DNA of 40,001 nt from positions 1 through 40,001 of the forward strand of contig NZ_JARUXE010000037.1 in assembly GCF_030433895.1 (NCBI RefSeq), in the 5' to 3' direction. Numbering within the stretch: position 1 is the stretch's first letter; every line of letters begins with the position of its first letter. The notes under the pieces were generated by a model. The model did no database searches and was not told the DNA's origin. It worked only from the letters and a program-made list of their open reading frames with translations. This document shows, one piece after another, positions 23,528 through 31,857 of this stretch. The position numbers and the translations under genes were made by a program. The DNA is from Arthrobacter sp. PsM3. Lineage in GTDB: Bacteria > Actinomycetota > Actinomycetes > Actinomycetales > Micrococcaceae.

Positions 23528-24841
23528 ATGGATAGCACCATCCGACTTGAGGCTGCCCCGCCCTCCGGGCAGCAGCAGACCCGTTCCGATCAAAGCTCCA
23601 AACGGCGTTCCATGTTCGCCAGCACCATCGGAAACGTCCTGGAGTGGTACGAGTGGAGCGCCTACGCCGTCTTTGCGCCGTTCATTGCGGCCGCGATGTT
23701 CGACTCCAAGGACCCCGTCTCGGCGCTGCTCTCCACGCTGGCGGTCTTCGCCGTCGGCTTCCTGATGCGCCCGCTGGGCGGCGTCGTGTTTGGCCGGATC
23801 GCGGACCGGCGCGGGCGCAAGTTCGTTTTGATCACCACGATGCTGATCATGGCCGGCGGCTCGCTGCTGATCGGGCTGATGCCGACCTATGGCCAGGTGG
23901 GAATCTGGGCCTCCGTCCTCCTGTTACTGGCCCGGGTTGCCCAGGGCTTTGCCCACGGCGGGGAGTCCGCCACGGCCAACACCTACATCGCGGAGATCGC
24001 GCCTCCGGCCAAACGCGGGCAGTGGGGAAGCATAGTATTCGTAGCCATTTTCGGCGGCTCGGTGCTGGCCTATGTTGTGGGCGGCGGCGTGACCAGTGTT
24101 CTGGGCGCGGCCGGTGTTGCCCAATGGGGATGGCGCATCCCCTTCCTTCTCGGGGCCGTGCTGGCGCTGGCTGCGCTCTACCTTCGCCGGAGCATGGAAG
24201 AGAGCGAAGTCTTCGAAGCCAAGGCGGCGGCCGCCGAGGTTGCACCCATCCCGCGCAAGGCCATCATCCGCGCAGTGCTGCTCATGATCGCCATGACCTC
24301 GGGCATCACCGCCGCGCACTACACCTGGACCTCCTACGCCTCGACCTTCGCCATCACCCAGCGGGGTATGGATCCCCAGACCGCCTACTGGGCCTCCGTG
24401 ATCGCCCAATCGCTTGCCCTCATCAGCCTGCCGTTCTGGGGCCGGCTTTCAGACCGGATCGGGCGCAAGCCCCTGCTGATCGGCTTCTCCGTGGCCATGG
24501 TCGCTTCGCAGTTTCCGCTGATGGGCATGATCACGAGTGATGGCTGGACACTCGCCGTCGCCGCCAGCCTGGCCCTGTGCATTGTCGCCATCCCGGGGGC
24601 ACTGCTCGCCGCCGTGCTGTCAGAGAACTTCCCCACGAAGATCCGCACCCAGGGCATCGGCTTTGCCTATTCCTTGTCAGTTGCGATCTTTGGCGGAACG
24701 GCACCCTATTTAAATGCCCTCTTCAACAGTTGGAGCATGGGCTGGCTATCCAGCGCCTACATCATCGTGCTCTGCCTCGCCACGGCGCTCGCGGTGTTCA
24801 GGCTCCCTGAAACCAGGGGCATCGATCTCAAGGACGCCTGA
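23528..24841 (+). CDS. MFS transporter of the metabolite:H+ symporter (MHS) family
   Basis: This 437-residue membrane protein has about 12 hydrophobic segments. MHS hallmarks are GNVLEWYEW at about 38-46, the loop GRIADRRGRK between helices 2 and 3, and GRLSDRIGRK in the second half. The family imports carboxylates such as ketoglutarate, citrate, proline or shikimate with protons. The ATG at 23528 has GAAGGA with 6-nt spacing. It follows the kinase gene on the same strand after 131 bp with no visible terminator, so it may belong to the same regulon and import the acid that the ligase activates. The substrate is not determinable here. Confidence 0.93.
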   Translation: MDSTIRLEAAPPSGQQQTRSDQSSKRRSMFASTIGNVLEWYEWSAYAVFAPFIAAAMFDSKDPVSALLSTLAVFAVGFLMRPLGGVVFGRIADRRGRKFVLITTMLIMAGGSLLIGLMPTYGQVGIWASVLLLLARVAQGFAHGGESATANTYIAEIAPPAKRGQWGSIVFVAIFGGSVLAYVVGGGVTSVLGAAGVAQWGWRIPFLLGAVLALAALYLRRSMEESEVFEAKAAAAEVAPIPRKAIIRAVLLMIAMTSGITAAHYTWTSYASTFAITQRGMDPQTAYWASVIAQSLALISLPFWGRLSDRIGRKPLLIGFSVAMVASQFPLMGMITSDGWTLAVAASLALCIVAIPGALLAAVLSENFPTKIRTQGIGFAYSLSVAIFGGTAPYLNALFNSWSMGWLSSAYIIVLCLATALAVFRLPETRGIDLKDA

Positions 24842-24945
24842 GTTCCCCCGCCGTGAGCCTGTCCGGGCCGAGGCTGCGGGCTGCCTGGTGGGCAGTGCGG
24901 GCTGTGGGCCGCGGATCGCCTGACTGTTCATGTGGGCGGCCGTTT

Positions 24946-25042
24946 GACGCAAGTGGCCGCTATGCCGAGGTCAATAGCGGCCACTTGCGGTGAATGGGTG
25001 CCGGCGGACAGGCTGGTAGCGGCCATTTGTGGTGAATGGGTG
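24946..25042. repeat. 97-bp three-unit intergenic repeat, family B copy 2
   Basis: It has the same layout as 17567-17663: inverted unit (24946-24962), 12-bp spacer, direct unit (24975-25000), 16-bp spacer, direct unit (25017-25042). The first two units form a perfect 16-bp stem, CGCAAGTGGCCGCTAT (24948-24963) with ATAGCGGCCACTTGCG (24974-24989), and a 10-nt loop. In RNA from the transporter gene this could act as a terminator or 3' stabiliser. Confidence 0.88.
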
Positions 25043-25070
25043 AAGACAGGGGCTTGAATTCTAGGGGGCA

Positions 25071-25089
25071 TAGCGGCCATTTGTGGCGG
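25071..25089 (+). repeat. Extra single unit of family B
   Basis: TAGCGGCCATTTGTGGCGG repeats the first 16 bases of the 26-bp direct unit, 28 bp after the 97-bp element, then diverges. Confidence 0.6.
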
Positions 25090-25146
25090 CTGGGCGGAGG
25101 TTCGCCCGCCCGAGCCACCACCTAACCCCGCCGGGCACAAAGAAAG

Positions 25147-25186
25147 CTGGTGCAGCCGCTGCGTTTCCGCGGGGCGACTGCACCAG
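25147..25186. terminator. Hairpin between convergent genes
   Basis: CTGGTGCAGCCGC (25147-25159) pairs with GCGACTGCACCAG (25174-25186) with one mismatch and a 14-nt loop. It lies downstream of both convergent genes and may terminate the DUF4383 transcript. Confidence 0.45.
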
Positions 25187-25258
25187 CAGGTAGTACGAAT
25201 TTTCGGATTGCTATGAAACGTTACTCATTCGCGGCTCCCTTTTTCCCGGTTGTTTGCT

Positions 25259-25729
25259 CTACCGGGTCTTTGCGTCGTCAGCCAGATGCCTCGACAACAG
25301 CCAACCGGCGCCTACCATTGCTACGCCCAAGATCACGAAACCCCACGCACTCATGACGTTCATCGACAGGAAGTTGGCCGCCGACCCCACACCGACAATG
25401 AGCCCGTAGACGCTAAGGACGATGTACAGCAGGCCAAAGCCCATGAGGAAGTTCCGGGCGCCCATGGGGTTGTTCCGGGACATGACCAGACCGATGGCAC
25501 CGATGCCGGCCTGAATGATGTTCAACAGCATCGATACCTGGAACAGGCCCAGGAACAGGGCTGTTGAATTCGGTCCAACGATCGCCAATGAGCTGTACTG
25601 CGTGGTGATGCCGGGGATGAACCCCAGGACGCCCACGACTATAAGGACGATACCAACACCCATGCCGACGTTCTGGACATCTGTCCGTCCGAAGTGAACG
25701 CCGTGTGCATGTGGAGATGCGGTAGTCAT
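25259..25729 (-). CDS. DUF4383-type four-helix membrane protein
   Basis: The 156-residue product has four hydrophobic helices: VGIVLIVVGVLGFI, a helix around LGLFQVSMLLNIIQAGIGAIGL, MGFGLLYIVLSVYGLIVG and AWGFVILGVAMVGAGWLL. This pattern and the NVMSAWGFVILG segment fit DUF4383, a family of unknown function in actinobacteria. The ATG at 25729 has GGAGG with 6-nt spacing. A promoter block identical over 18 nt to that of the gene at 13091 is at 25759-25776. Confidence 0.85.
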   Translation of the reverse strand: MTTASPHAHGVHFGRTDVQNVGMGVGIVLIVVGVLGFIPGITTQYSSLAIVGPNSTALFLGLFQVSMLLNIIQAGIGAIGLVMSRNNPMGARNFLMGFGLLYIVLSVYGLIVGVGSAANFLSMNVMSAWGFVILGVAMVGAGWLLSRHLADDAKTR

Positions 25730-25758
25730 TTTCTGCCTCCAACCACTGATTGCGGACA

Positions 25759-25776
25759 CTCCAATTTTACGGCGGA
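25759..25776 (-). promoter_or_regulatory. Promoter block with -10 TAAAAT of the DUF4383 gene
   Basis: On the minus strand this reads TCCGCCGTAAAATTGGAG, identical to 13056-13073. The -10 hexamer TAAAAT lies at 25764-25769, 34 nt upstream of the ATG at 25729. Confidence 0.55.
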
Positions 25777-25913
25777 GTAGGGAAAAAAGCGCCGGCAGGG
25801 CGGGCAGTTGAATGCGCTCCCAACCCCGCGGCCCGGGCAAAATACCTGCATAATCCGCCGGTTGAGCCTGTCGGAACGGGCCGGAACGCCGTCACGTGGC
25901 ACCATTGGACACG

Positions 25914-27230
25914 ATGAAACTGCGCGCTGATCAGACCGGGGAACGTGGACTTCCGATGCCCTTGTGGCTGCAGGGAGCCCTTGAGTCCGCGCAGGCGGCC
26001 ATTATCTCCGCCCTGGTGGTGGCCGCCCCGATTCTCGCCGTGTGGGCCACCGCCGGATTCCTGAACAGCGCACCCGACGCCCTGGCCCGCCTCGCCGGCC
26101 AGGCCTGGCTGCTGATCCACGGCGTTCCGCTGCTGCTGGACACGGCCGGCATCGCCTCCGCGGCCCAGCCGCAGTCCGGCGTCCTGTCCCTCACCCCGCT
26201 CGGACTGACGCTCATCCCGTTCCTGCTCGCCTGGCGCGCCGGCCGGCGGCTGGCGCGGGCCTCCTACACGGACCAGCTCTGGCAGGCGCTGCTCGGCTCG
26301 TGGCTGATGTACGCCGGATTCGGCCTGGCCACCGGCTTCATCTGCCGCACGGGCGACGTCGGAGTGGGTCTCTGGTCCGCCGCACTCATCCCACTGGTCC
26401 CGTTCGGGCTCGGCATGGTGATCGGCGCCCGCCGCGAGGCCGGCTCCTGGAGCCGGCTAATCGGCGTCGACGCCGTCGACTGGCTCTCCCGCACCAGCCA
26501 GCATTCGCGCTGGGCCGGGTCCTACCTGGGGTCCGCCATCAAAGCCGGCTTCGTGGCGCTTATGGCCGGCCTGGCGATGTCCTGCGTGCTCCTCGCCGCC
26601 ACCTTGTTCATCCACTGGAACCTCGTGATCGCCGTCTATGAAGCGCTCGACGCCGGCGCCCTGGGAGGTGCCGTGCTCACCATCGCGCAGCTCGGCTTCC
26701 TGCCCAACTTGGCAGTCTTCGCCCTTTCCTGGACCTCCGGCGCGGGCTTCGCCCTCGGCATCGGCTCCCAGGCCGGGGCGCTCGGCACCGCCGTCGGACC
26801 GCTGCCCTCGATCCCGGTGTTTGCGGCGCTGCCGGCCGGGTCGCTGGACTACGGGGTGGCCGCGCTGGTGGTGCCTGTCCTCGCCGGAACCCTGGCCGGC
26901 TGGTGGTTCCTGCGCGAGGGCGAAAACCACTTCGACGAATGGCTCTCTATCAAGATCCACGCCCGTTGGTTCACCGCCACGGTCTCCACGCTGGCGCTCG
27001 GCGTCATGATCGGCAGTTTCGCCGGGCTGCTCGCGGCGGCCCTGGCCTGGATGGCCGGGGGATCCGCCGGCATCGGGCGGCTCACGGAGATTGGACCCGA
27101 CCCGCTCCGGACGGCACTGTTCGTGGCTGCGGAGGTGGCGGTAGGCGTCGTGGTCGGTTACGCCGCCGGGCCGTGGCTGGAACGCCAGCAGACGCTGCGC
27201 GAAGCGGACCTGAAGCCGGCGTCCCTGTGA
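25914..27230 (+). CDS. DUF6350-type polytopic membrane protein
   Basis: This 438-residue protein is mostly hydrophobic with about nine or ten predicted helices, including SAQAAIISALVVAAPILAVW near the N-terminus and ALFVAAEVAVGVVVGYAAG near the C-terminus. Such proteins (DUF6350) are commonly encoded just before purN and purH in Arthrobacter relatives; their function is unknown. I chose the ATG at 25914; a GTG at 25896 is six codons upstream and neither has a strong ribosome-binding site. The gene reads toward purN, but an oppositely oriented gene lies between them. Confidence 0.85.
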   Translation: MKLRADQTGERGLPMPLWLQGALESAQAAIISALVVAAPILAVWATAGFLNSAPDALARLAGQAWLLIHGVPLLLDTAGIASAAQPQSGVLSLTPLGLTLIPFLLAWRAGRRLARASYTDQLWQALLGSWLMYAGFGLATGFICRTGDVGVGLWSAALIPLVPFGLGMVIGARREAGSWSRLIGVDAVDWLSRTSQHSRWAGSYLGSAIKAGFVALMAGLAMSCVLLAATLFIHWNLVIAVYEALDAGALGGAVLTIAQLGFLPNLAVFALSWTSGAGFALGIGSQAGALGTAVGPLPSIPVFAALPAGSLDYGVAALVVPVLAGTLAGWWFLREGENHFDEWLSIKIHARWFTATVSTLALGVMIGSFAGLLAAALAWMAGGSAGIGRLTEIGPDPLRTALFVAAEVAVGVVVGYAAGPWLERQQTLREADLKPASL

Positions 27231-27243
27231 TGCGGCAGGCTGC

Positions 27244-27675
27244 TTAGCGCATCTGCACGGGCATCGATTTCTGCAGCTGGGTCCTGCACATGGAGGCGGC
27301 CTGCTCGGTCAGGGCCTGGCGGCTGCACTGCTGGTAGTCCCGGACCTGGTTGAAGAACAGCGCCGAGGACACGAGCAGCAGTACCTGCACGGCCACCACC
27401 ACCAGCCCCGAAATCGTCCCGAAGAGCACGAACTTGGACTCCTTGAGCTTGGCGTAGCGGACGAGCACCATGATGCCCAGCACGATGGCGATCGCCGTCA
27501 GGAGCGCACTGAGCCAGAGGTAGCTGATGTCCAGCTGGTAGACGAAGAACGAGCCCAACACCGCCACGACGAAGCTGCGGAACAGATTGTGGGTTTTCGC
27601 CTGCGAGGCTTTGGCCGCGTCGCTGAGCGGGTGCTGTCCGCCCGGGCTGCCGGCGGAGTCGTTCGGGGGATTCAT
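27244..27675 (-). CDS. Small membrane protein, three helices, unknown function
   Basis: The 143-residue product has a hydrophilic N-terminus (about 1-30) and three hydrophobic segments (about 34-100), followed by a soluble tail with two Cys (QCSRQALTEQAASMCRTQ) that may lie outside the membrane and form a disulfide. I do not recognise a family. The ATG at 27675 is divergent from purN, with 39 bp between the start codons, so the promoters of the two genes must overlap. A longer in-frame reading to 27957 would run antisense through purN and is not used. Confidence 0.75.
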   Translation of the reverse strand: MNPPNDSAGSPGGQHPLSDAAKASQAKTHNLFRSFVVAVLGSFFVYQLDISYLWLSALLTAIAIVLGIMVLVRYAKLKESKFVLFGTISGLVVVAVQVLLLVSSALFFNQVRDYQQCSRQALTEQAASMCRTQLQKSMPVQMR

Positions 27676-27714
27676 GGTTTCCAGCCTACGCGAGCGGCCC
27701 CATAAGCTAGGACA

Positions 27715-28290
27715 ATGCGCATCGTAGTCCTCGTCTCCGGCACCGGCTCCAACCTCCAGGCCGTCATCGACGCCGTGCAAGCGGGCAGCCTCGACGTCGA
27801 GATCGCCGCGGTCGGCGCGGACCGGCCAGGAACCTACGGGGTGGAGCGCTCGGCCGCCGCCGGAATCCCGACCTTCGTGGTGGACTTCAAGGCCTACCCG
27901 GACCGGGCCGCCTGGAACGCGGCGCTCACGGAGGCCGTGGCCGCGTACTCGCCCCACGTCGTCGTCTCGTCAGGGTTCATGCGGATCGTCAGCGCCGACT
28001 TCATCGACGCGTTCGGCGGCAAATACCTCAACACCCACCCGGCCCTGCTGCCCTCGTTCCCCGGCGCCCACGGGGTCCGCGACGCACTGGCCTACGGCGT
28101 GAAGGTCACCGGCTGCACGGTGCACTGGGCCGACGCCGGCGTGGACACCGGCCCCATCATCGCGCAGGAAGCCGTGGCGGTCGGCGACGGTGAGACCGAG
28201 GAGTCCCTGCACGAACGGATCAAGGTTGTGGAGCGGCGGCTGCTGGTTTCCACGCTGGCATCCCTCGCCGCCGCGGAAAAACCCGCCTGA
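27715..28290 (+). CDS. purN: Phosphoribosylglycinamide formyltransferase (GART)
   Basis: PurN transfers a formyl group from 10-formyltetrahydrofolate to GAR in de novo purine synthesis. The 191-residue sequence shows SGTGSN at 8-13, the catalytic Asn106 and His108 in NTHPALLPSFPG and Asp144 in GVDTGPII, with numbering identical to the Escherichia coli enzyme. The ATG at 27715 is the only sensible start, with TAAGCT as a possible -10 hexamer 10 nt upstream, so the mRNA may have a very short leader. purH follows 1.6 kb downstream on the same strand, separated by an oppositely oriented transporter. Confidence 0.98.
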   Translation: MRIVVLVSGTGSNLQAVIDAVQAGSLDVEIAAVGADRPGTYGVERSAAAGIPTFVVDFKAYPDRAAWNAALTEAVAAYSPHVVVSSGFMRIVSADFIDAFGGKYLNTHPALLPSFPGAHGVRDALAYGVKVTGCTVHWADAGVDTGPIIAQEAVAVGDGETEESLHERIKVVERRLLVSTLASLAAAEKPA

Positions 28291-28345
28291 CCTGCCCCGA
28301 CCATCCACCCCCACCGCCCGTCCACCCAACCCCACCGCCCGTTGA

Positions 28346-28396
28346 GCTATCACTTTTGGTGCTCTCCAGGGGTCGGTAAGCACCAAAAGTGATAGC
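28346..28396. terminator. 18-bp perfect hairpin between purN and MFS gene (repeat-like)
   Basis: GCTATCACTTTTGGTGCT (28346-28363) and its exact reverse complement (28379-28396) flank a 15-nt loop. It lies in the convergent gap between purN and the transporter gene and can work as a bidirectional terminator. The long perfect stem without a T-tract also looks like a repetitive palindromic element. Confidence 0.75.
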
Positions 28397-28422
28397 GCAT
28401 CCGGTGGGGTGGGGGAGGGGCG

Positions 28423-29775
28423 CTAGTCGAGGCGGCGCTGTTTCGTTTCCGGCGCGAAGAACGCCATCCACAGCACACTGATTAGCACCAGCCCGCCGGC
28501 GAGGGCGAACGAGGTCGCCAGGCCCAGCTCCGGCCAGAGGAACGCCGCGAACACCAGCGGCCCGAAGCCCGCCCCGAGCCGGGAAAACGTCGACGCCCAG
28601 CCGAAGCCCGAGCCGCGCAGCTCCGTCGGATACAGCTCGGAGACGTACGCGTAGAGCACCGGGATGGCCACCTGCACCACAAAGCCGAAGACCAGCAGCC
28701 AGAACACGGCCGCCGTCGGGATGTCCACCACAATCGCCACGATCACCAGCGTCAGCGCGGACAGCGGGCCGGTGATCGCCAGGACCCACTTCCGGCCCAC
28801 ACGCTCCACCAGCAGGGCGGCAACCACCACGCCCAGGAGCCCGACGGCGGCCATGGAGGCGGTGGTGAGGAAGGCCTTGTACTCCTCGAAGCCGGCGCCG
28901 ATCAGGATCCGCGGCATCCAGGTCAGCGACAGGTAGTACACCAGCAGGATGGAAAAGAACAGCGACCAGGCCGCCGACGTGATCTTCCAGTCGTACTGCC
29001 ACAGGGCGCGTAGTTGGGTCCAGGCGCTGCCGGCGGAGAGCCGCGGGGCTTCCTGCGCCTCGGGCAGGCTGTAGACGCGGGGCTCGGCTCCGGTGGCCGC
29101 GACGAGATCGTCGATCACCTTGGCGGCCTCGTCGCGCCGGCCCTTGCGGATCAGGAACAGCGGGGATTCCGGGACGCTGCGGCGGATCCAGAACACCAGC
29201 AGCGCCGGGAGCACCATCACCAGCATGGTCAGCCGCCAGTCCCCGAAGGCCGCGATCAGCCCGGCGGACACAAAACCGCACAGTGCGGCCCCGACCGGCC
29301 ACCAGCCGTCCATCGCGGTGAGGACCCGGCCGCGCTGCTTGCGGGGCGTGAATTCGCCCACCAGCGCGTAGTCCACGGGGATGCAGCCGCCCAGGCCGAA
29401 GCCGGCCATAAAGCGGAATGCCACAAACCAGAGGAAGTCGGGGGAGAACGCACCGAGCACGGTGAAGACCGAGAAGATCAGCAGGGTGGCGGTGAAGGCC
29501 TTCTTGCGCCCGATCGTGTCCGCGATGGTGCCCCAGACGAAGGCGCCCAGGGCCATGCCGATCAGGTTCGAGGCACCGATCCAGGCGGCGTCGCCCGGGC
29601 TGAGGGACCAGTGCTTGGACAGCAACGGAATCAGGATGCCGTTGAGCGTGACGTCCCAGGCGTCAAACATGAAGCCCAGACCGCCGATCAGGAAGATCCG
29701 GCCCTGCACTTTCCAACGCCACGGCAGTTCCTGGACCACCTGTTCGCCGCTGGGCACAGTGGTGTACGTGTTCAT
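28423..29775 (-). CDS. MFS transporter, sugar/organic-acid porter type
   Basis: The 450-residue protein has about 12 hydrophobic helices in two halves, with GTIADTIGRKK between helices 2 and 3, RFMAGFGLGGCIPVDYAL in helix 4 and RRSVPESPLFLIRKGR in the central loop. This layout fits the metabolite:H+ porters related to NiaP and aromatic-acid carriers; the substrate cannot be assigned. The ATG at 29775 has GGAGG with 7-nt spacing. It is inserted between purN and purH on the opposite strand and is divergent from purH. Confidence 0.92.
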   Translation of the reverse strand: MNTYTTVPSGEQVVQELPWRWKVQGRIFLIGGLGFMFDAWDVTLNGILIPLLSKHWSLSPGDAAWIGASNLIGMALGAFVWGTIADTIGRKKAFTATLLIFSVFTVLGAFSPDFLWFVAFRFMAGFGLGGCIPVDYALVGEFTPRKQRGRVLTAMDGWWPVGAALCGFVSAGLIAAFGDWRLTMLVMVLPALLVFWIRRSVPESPLFLIRKGRRDEAAKVIDDLVAATGAEPRVYSLPEAQEAPRLSAGSAWTQLRALWQYDWKITSAAWSLFFSILLVYYLSLTWMPRILIGAGFEEYKAFLTTASMAAVGLLGVVVAALLVERVGRKWVLAITGPLSALTLVIVAIVVDIPTAAVFWLLVFGFVVQVAIPVLYAYVSELYPTELRGSGFGWASTFSRLGAGFGPLVFAAFLWPELGLATSFALAGGLVLISVLWMAFFAPETKQRRLD

Positions 29776-29928
29776 TTCTCAGCCTCCTGGGAAAACTCTA
29801 CGTGGCCGGGCGCACCGGTTCGGCGCGCTTCATACTCCGGCGCGCGGAAAGGCCCGGCGCGCTGACGCGATAAACTGGCCCCATCCCCACCACCCGCGGC
29901 CCCGCCGCGATATAAGACGGAGACTTTT

Positions 29929-31614
29929 GTGAGCTTCACGCAGCTTGACCGTGCATCCATCGACCGTGTCCCCATCCGGCGGGCGCTGATTTCGGTCTAC
30001 GACAAGACCGGTCTGGAGGACCTCGCGAGGGGCCTGCACGAGGCCGGCGTCAAGATCGTCTCCACCGGCTCCACCGCCAAGAAGATCGCCGCCGCCGGCA
30101 TCCCGGTGCAGGAAGTCGAGGAAGTCACCGGCTCCCCGGAAATGCTGGACGGCCGGGTCAAGACCCTGCACCCGCGCGTCCACGGCGGCATCCTCGCCGA
30201 CCGCCGTGTCCCGGCCCACATGGACACGCTCGCCTCGATGGACATCGAGCCGTTCGACCTGGTCGTCGTGAACCTCTACCCGTTCGTGGAAACGGTGAAG
30301 TCCGGCGCCGCGCAGGATGACGTCGTCGAGCAGATCGACATCGGCGGGCCCGCGATGGTGCGCTCCGCCGCGAAGAACCACGCCGCCGTCGCGATTGTGG
30401 TGGACCCGTCCTCGTACCACGACGTCGTTGCTGCCGCCGCGTCGGGCGGTTTTGACCTGAAGACCCGGCGCCGGCTCGCCGCCAAGGCTTTCGCGCACAC
30501 GGCCAGCTACGACACCGCCGTGGCGACCTGGTCCGCGAGCCAGTTCCTCGACGAGGACGGCGACGGCGTGATCGACTGGCCCGCCTACGCCGGCCTGGCG
30601 CTGGAGCGCTCCGAGGTCCTCCGCTACGGCGAAAACCCGCACCAGCAGGCCGCCCTGTACGTCGACCATGCCGCCCCGGCCGGCATCGCGCAGGCCGACC
30701 AGCTGCACGGCAAGGCCATGAGCTACAACAACTTCGTCGACGCCGACGCCGCCCTCCGCGCGGCCTTCGACTTCGCCGAGCCCGCCGTCGCGATCATCAA
30801 GCACGCCAACCCCTGCGGCGTGGCCGTGGGGTCGGCCTCCGCGGCGGACCCCATCGCGGATGCGCACGCCAAGGCACACGCCTGCGACCCGGTCTCCGCG
30901 TTCGGCGGAGTGATCGCTGCCAACCGCACCGTCACCGCCGGCATGGCCAGGACCGTGGCCGGCATCTTCACCGAGGTCGTCATCGCGCCGGGCTTCGAGG
31001 ACGAGGCCGTGGAGATTCTGTCCAAGAAGAAGAACATCCGGCTGCTGGCCCTGCCCGATGGCTACGGCCGCTACCCGACAGAGTTCCGCCAGGTCTCCGG
31101 CGGCATGCTGGTTCAAGCCACCGACAAGGTCGACGCCGAGGGTGACAACCCCGCAAACTGGACCCTTGCCGCCGGTGACGCCGCCGACGCCGCGACCCTG
31201 GCCGACCTCACGTTCGCCTGGACCGCGTGCCGCGCCGCCAAGTCCAACGCCATCCTGCTCGCGGACAACGGTGCCGCCGTCGGCATCGGCATGGGCCAGG
31301 TCAACCGGCTCGATTCCTGCAAGCTCGCCGTCGAGCGGGCCAACTCGCTCGGTGTGAGCGTGGACTCCGAGGTCGACGGTGCGGGAGGCGCCTCGAACGC
31401 CGACGCGACCGGAGCCCCCGAGCGGGCCCGCGGCGCCGTGGCGGCGTCGGACGCGTTCTTCCCGTTCGCCGACGGCCTGCAGATCCTGATCGACGCCGGC
31501 GTCCGCGCCGTCGTCCAGCCCGGCGGTTCGGTCCGGGACGAGGAAGTCATCGCCGCAGCCAACGCCGCGGGCATCACGATGTACTTCACCGGCGCCCGGC
31601 ACTTCTTCCACTAG
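29929..31614 (+). CDS. purH: Bifunctional AICAR formyltransferase/IMP cyclohydrolase
   Basis: PurH catalyses the last two steps of IMP synthesis. The 561-residue sequence has the N-terminal cyclohydrolase domain (RRALISVYDKTG near 10-24, KTLHPRVHGGI) and the C-terminal transformylase domain (YGENPHQQA, SYNNFVDADAA, KHANPCGVAVG, AFGGVIAANR, ARGAVAASDAFFPF). A Gly/Ala/Asp-rich loop before the last motif adds some length. The GTG at 29929 has GGAG with about 6-nt spacing, and a candidate -10 TAAACT lies near 29871. The stop codon falls within the first unit of a 9-bp tandem repeat. Confidence 0.98.
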   Translation: MSFTQLDRASIDRVPIRRALISVYDKTGLEDLARGLHEAGVKIVSTGSTAKKIAAAGIPVQEVEEVTGSPEMLDGRVKTLHPRVHGGILADRRVPAHMDTLASMDIEPFDLVVVNLYPFVETVKSGAAQDDVVEQIDIGGPAMVRSAAKNHAAVAIVVDPSSYHDVVAAAASGGFDLKTRRRLAAKAFAHTASYDTAVATWSASQFLDEDGDGVIDWPAYAGLALERSEVLRYGENPHQQAALYVDHAAPAGIAQADQLHGKAMSYNNFVDADAALRAAFDFAEPAVAIIKHANPCGVAVGSASAADPIADAHAKAHACDPVSAFGGVIAANRTVTAGMARTVAGIFTEVVIAPGFEDEAVEILSKKKNIRLLALPDGYGRYPTEFRQVSGGMLVQATDKVDAEGDNPANWTLAAGDAADAATLADLTFAWTACRAAKSNAILLADNGAAVGIGMGQVNRLDSCKLAVERANSLGVSVDSEVDGAGGASNADATGAPERARGAVAASDAFFPFADGLQILIDAGVRAVVQPGGSVRDEEVIAAANAAGITMYFTGARHFFH

Positions 31615-31668
31615 TTCCACAGGTTCCACAGGTTCCACCAGTTCCACAGGTTCCACAGGTTCCACCAG
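31606..31668 (+). repeat. Seven tandem 9-bp units beginning at the purH stop codon
   Basis: The units read TTCCACTAG, TTCCACAGG, TTCCACAGG, TTCCACCAG, TTCCACAGG, TTCCACAGG, TTCCACCAG without gaps. The first contains the last two purH codons and the stop TAG. The last six are a 27-bp unit repeated twice exactly. Confidence 0.95.
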
Positions 31669-31730
31669 TCAGGTCGTGCGGTCCCGCGCAGCCGGCCCCA
31701 CCAAGAATGGACATGCCCTCCCTTTCCGGA

Positions 31731-31780
31731 GGACATGTCCATTCTTTGTGCCTATGACTGGGCACAAGGGGACTATGTCC
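31731..31780 (+). repeat. 50-bp palindrome-ended intergenic repeat, family A copy 3
   Basis: It begins GGACATG and ends CTATGTCC and is exactly 50 bp. It aligns without gaps to the reverse complement of 12717-12766. Confidence 0.75.
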
Positions 31781-31857
31781 AGTGCCGGGTCGGTGCGGAG
31801 GAGCATATCCAGTGGTGGCGGCGAGGCCCCAAGCCCGGATGCGGCCAGCTGTCCAGG

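Larger units (their letters stand above)
24842..25258. other. Convergent intergenic region with repeats
   Basis: The 417 bp between the MHS transporter and the DUF4383 gene contain no supported gene. They hold a full 97-bp family B repeat (24946-25042), a further unit (25071-25089) and a hairpin at 25147-25186. Open frames here only translate the repeats. Confidence 0.7.

Noticed and set aside
24928..25140. Small minus-strand frame with repeated HSPQMAA peptides
   Set aside because: The peptide repeats are just the family B DNA units; there is no ribosome-binding site.
29830..31665. 611-codon minus-strand frame opposite purH that begins with Val-Glu-Pro repeats
   Set aside because: The repeats are the 9-bp tandem array read backwards, and the rest is antisense to purH with no recognisable protein.
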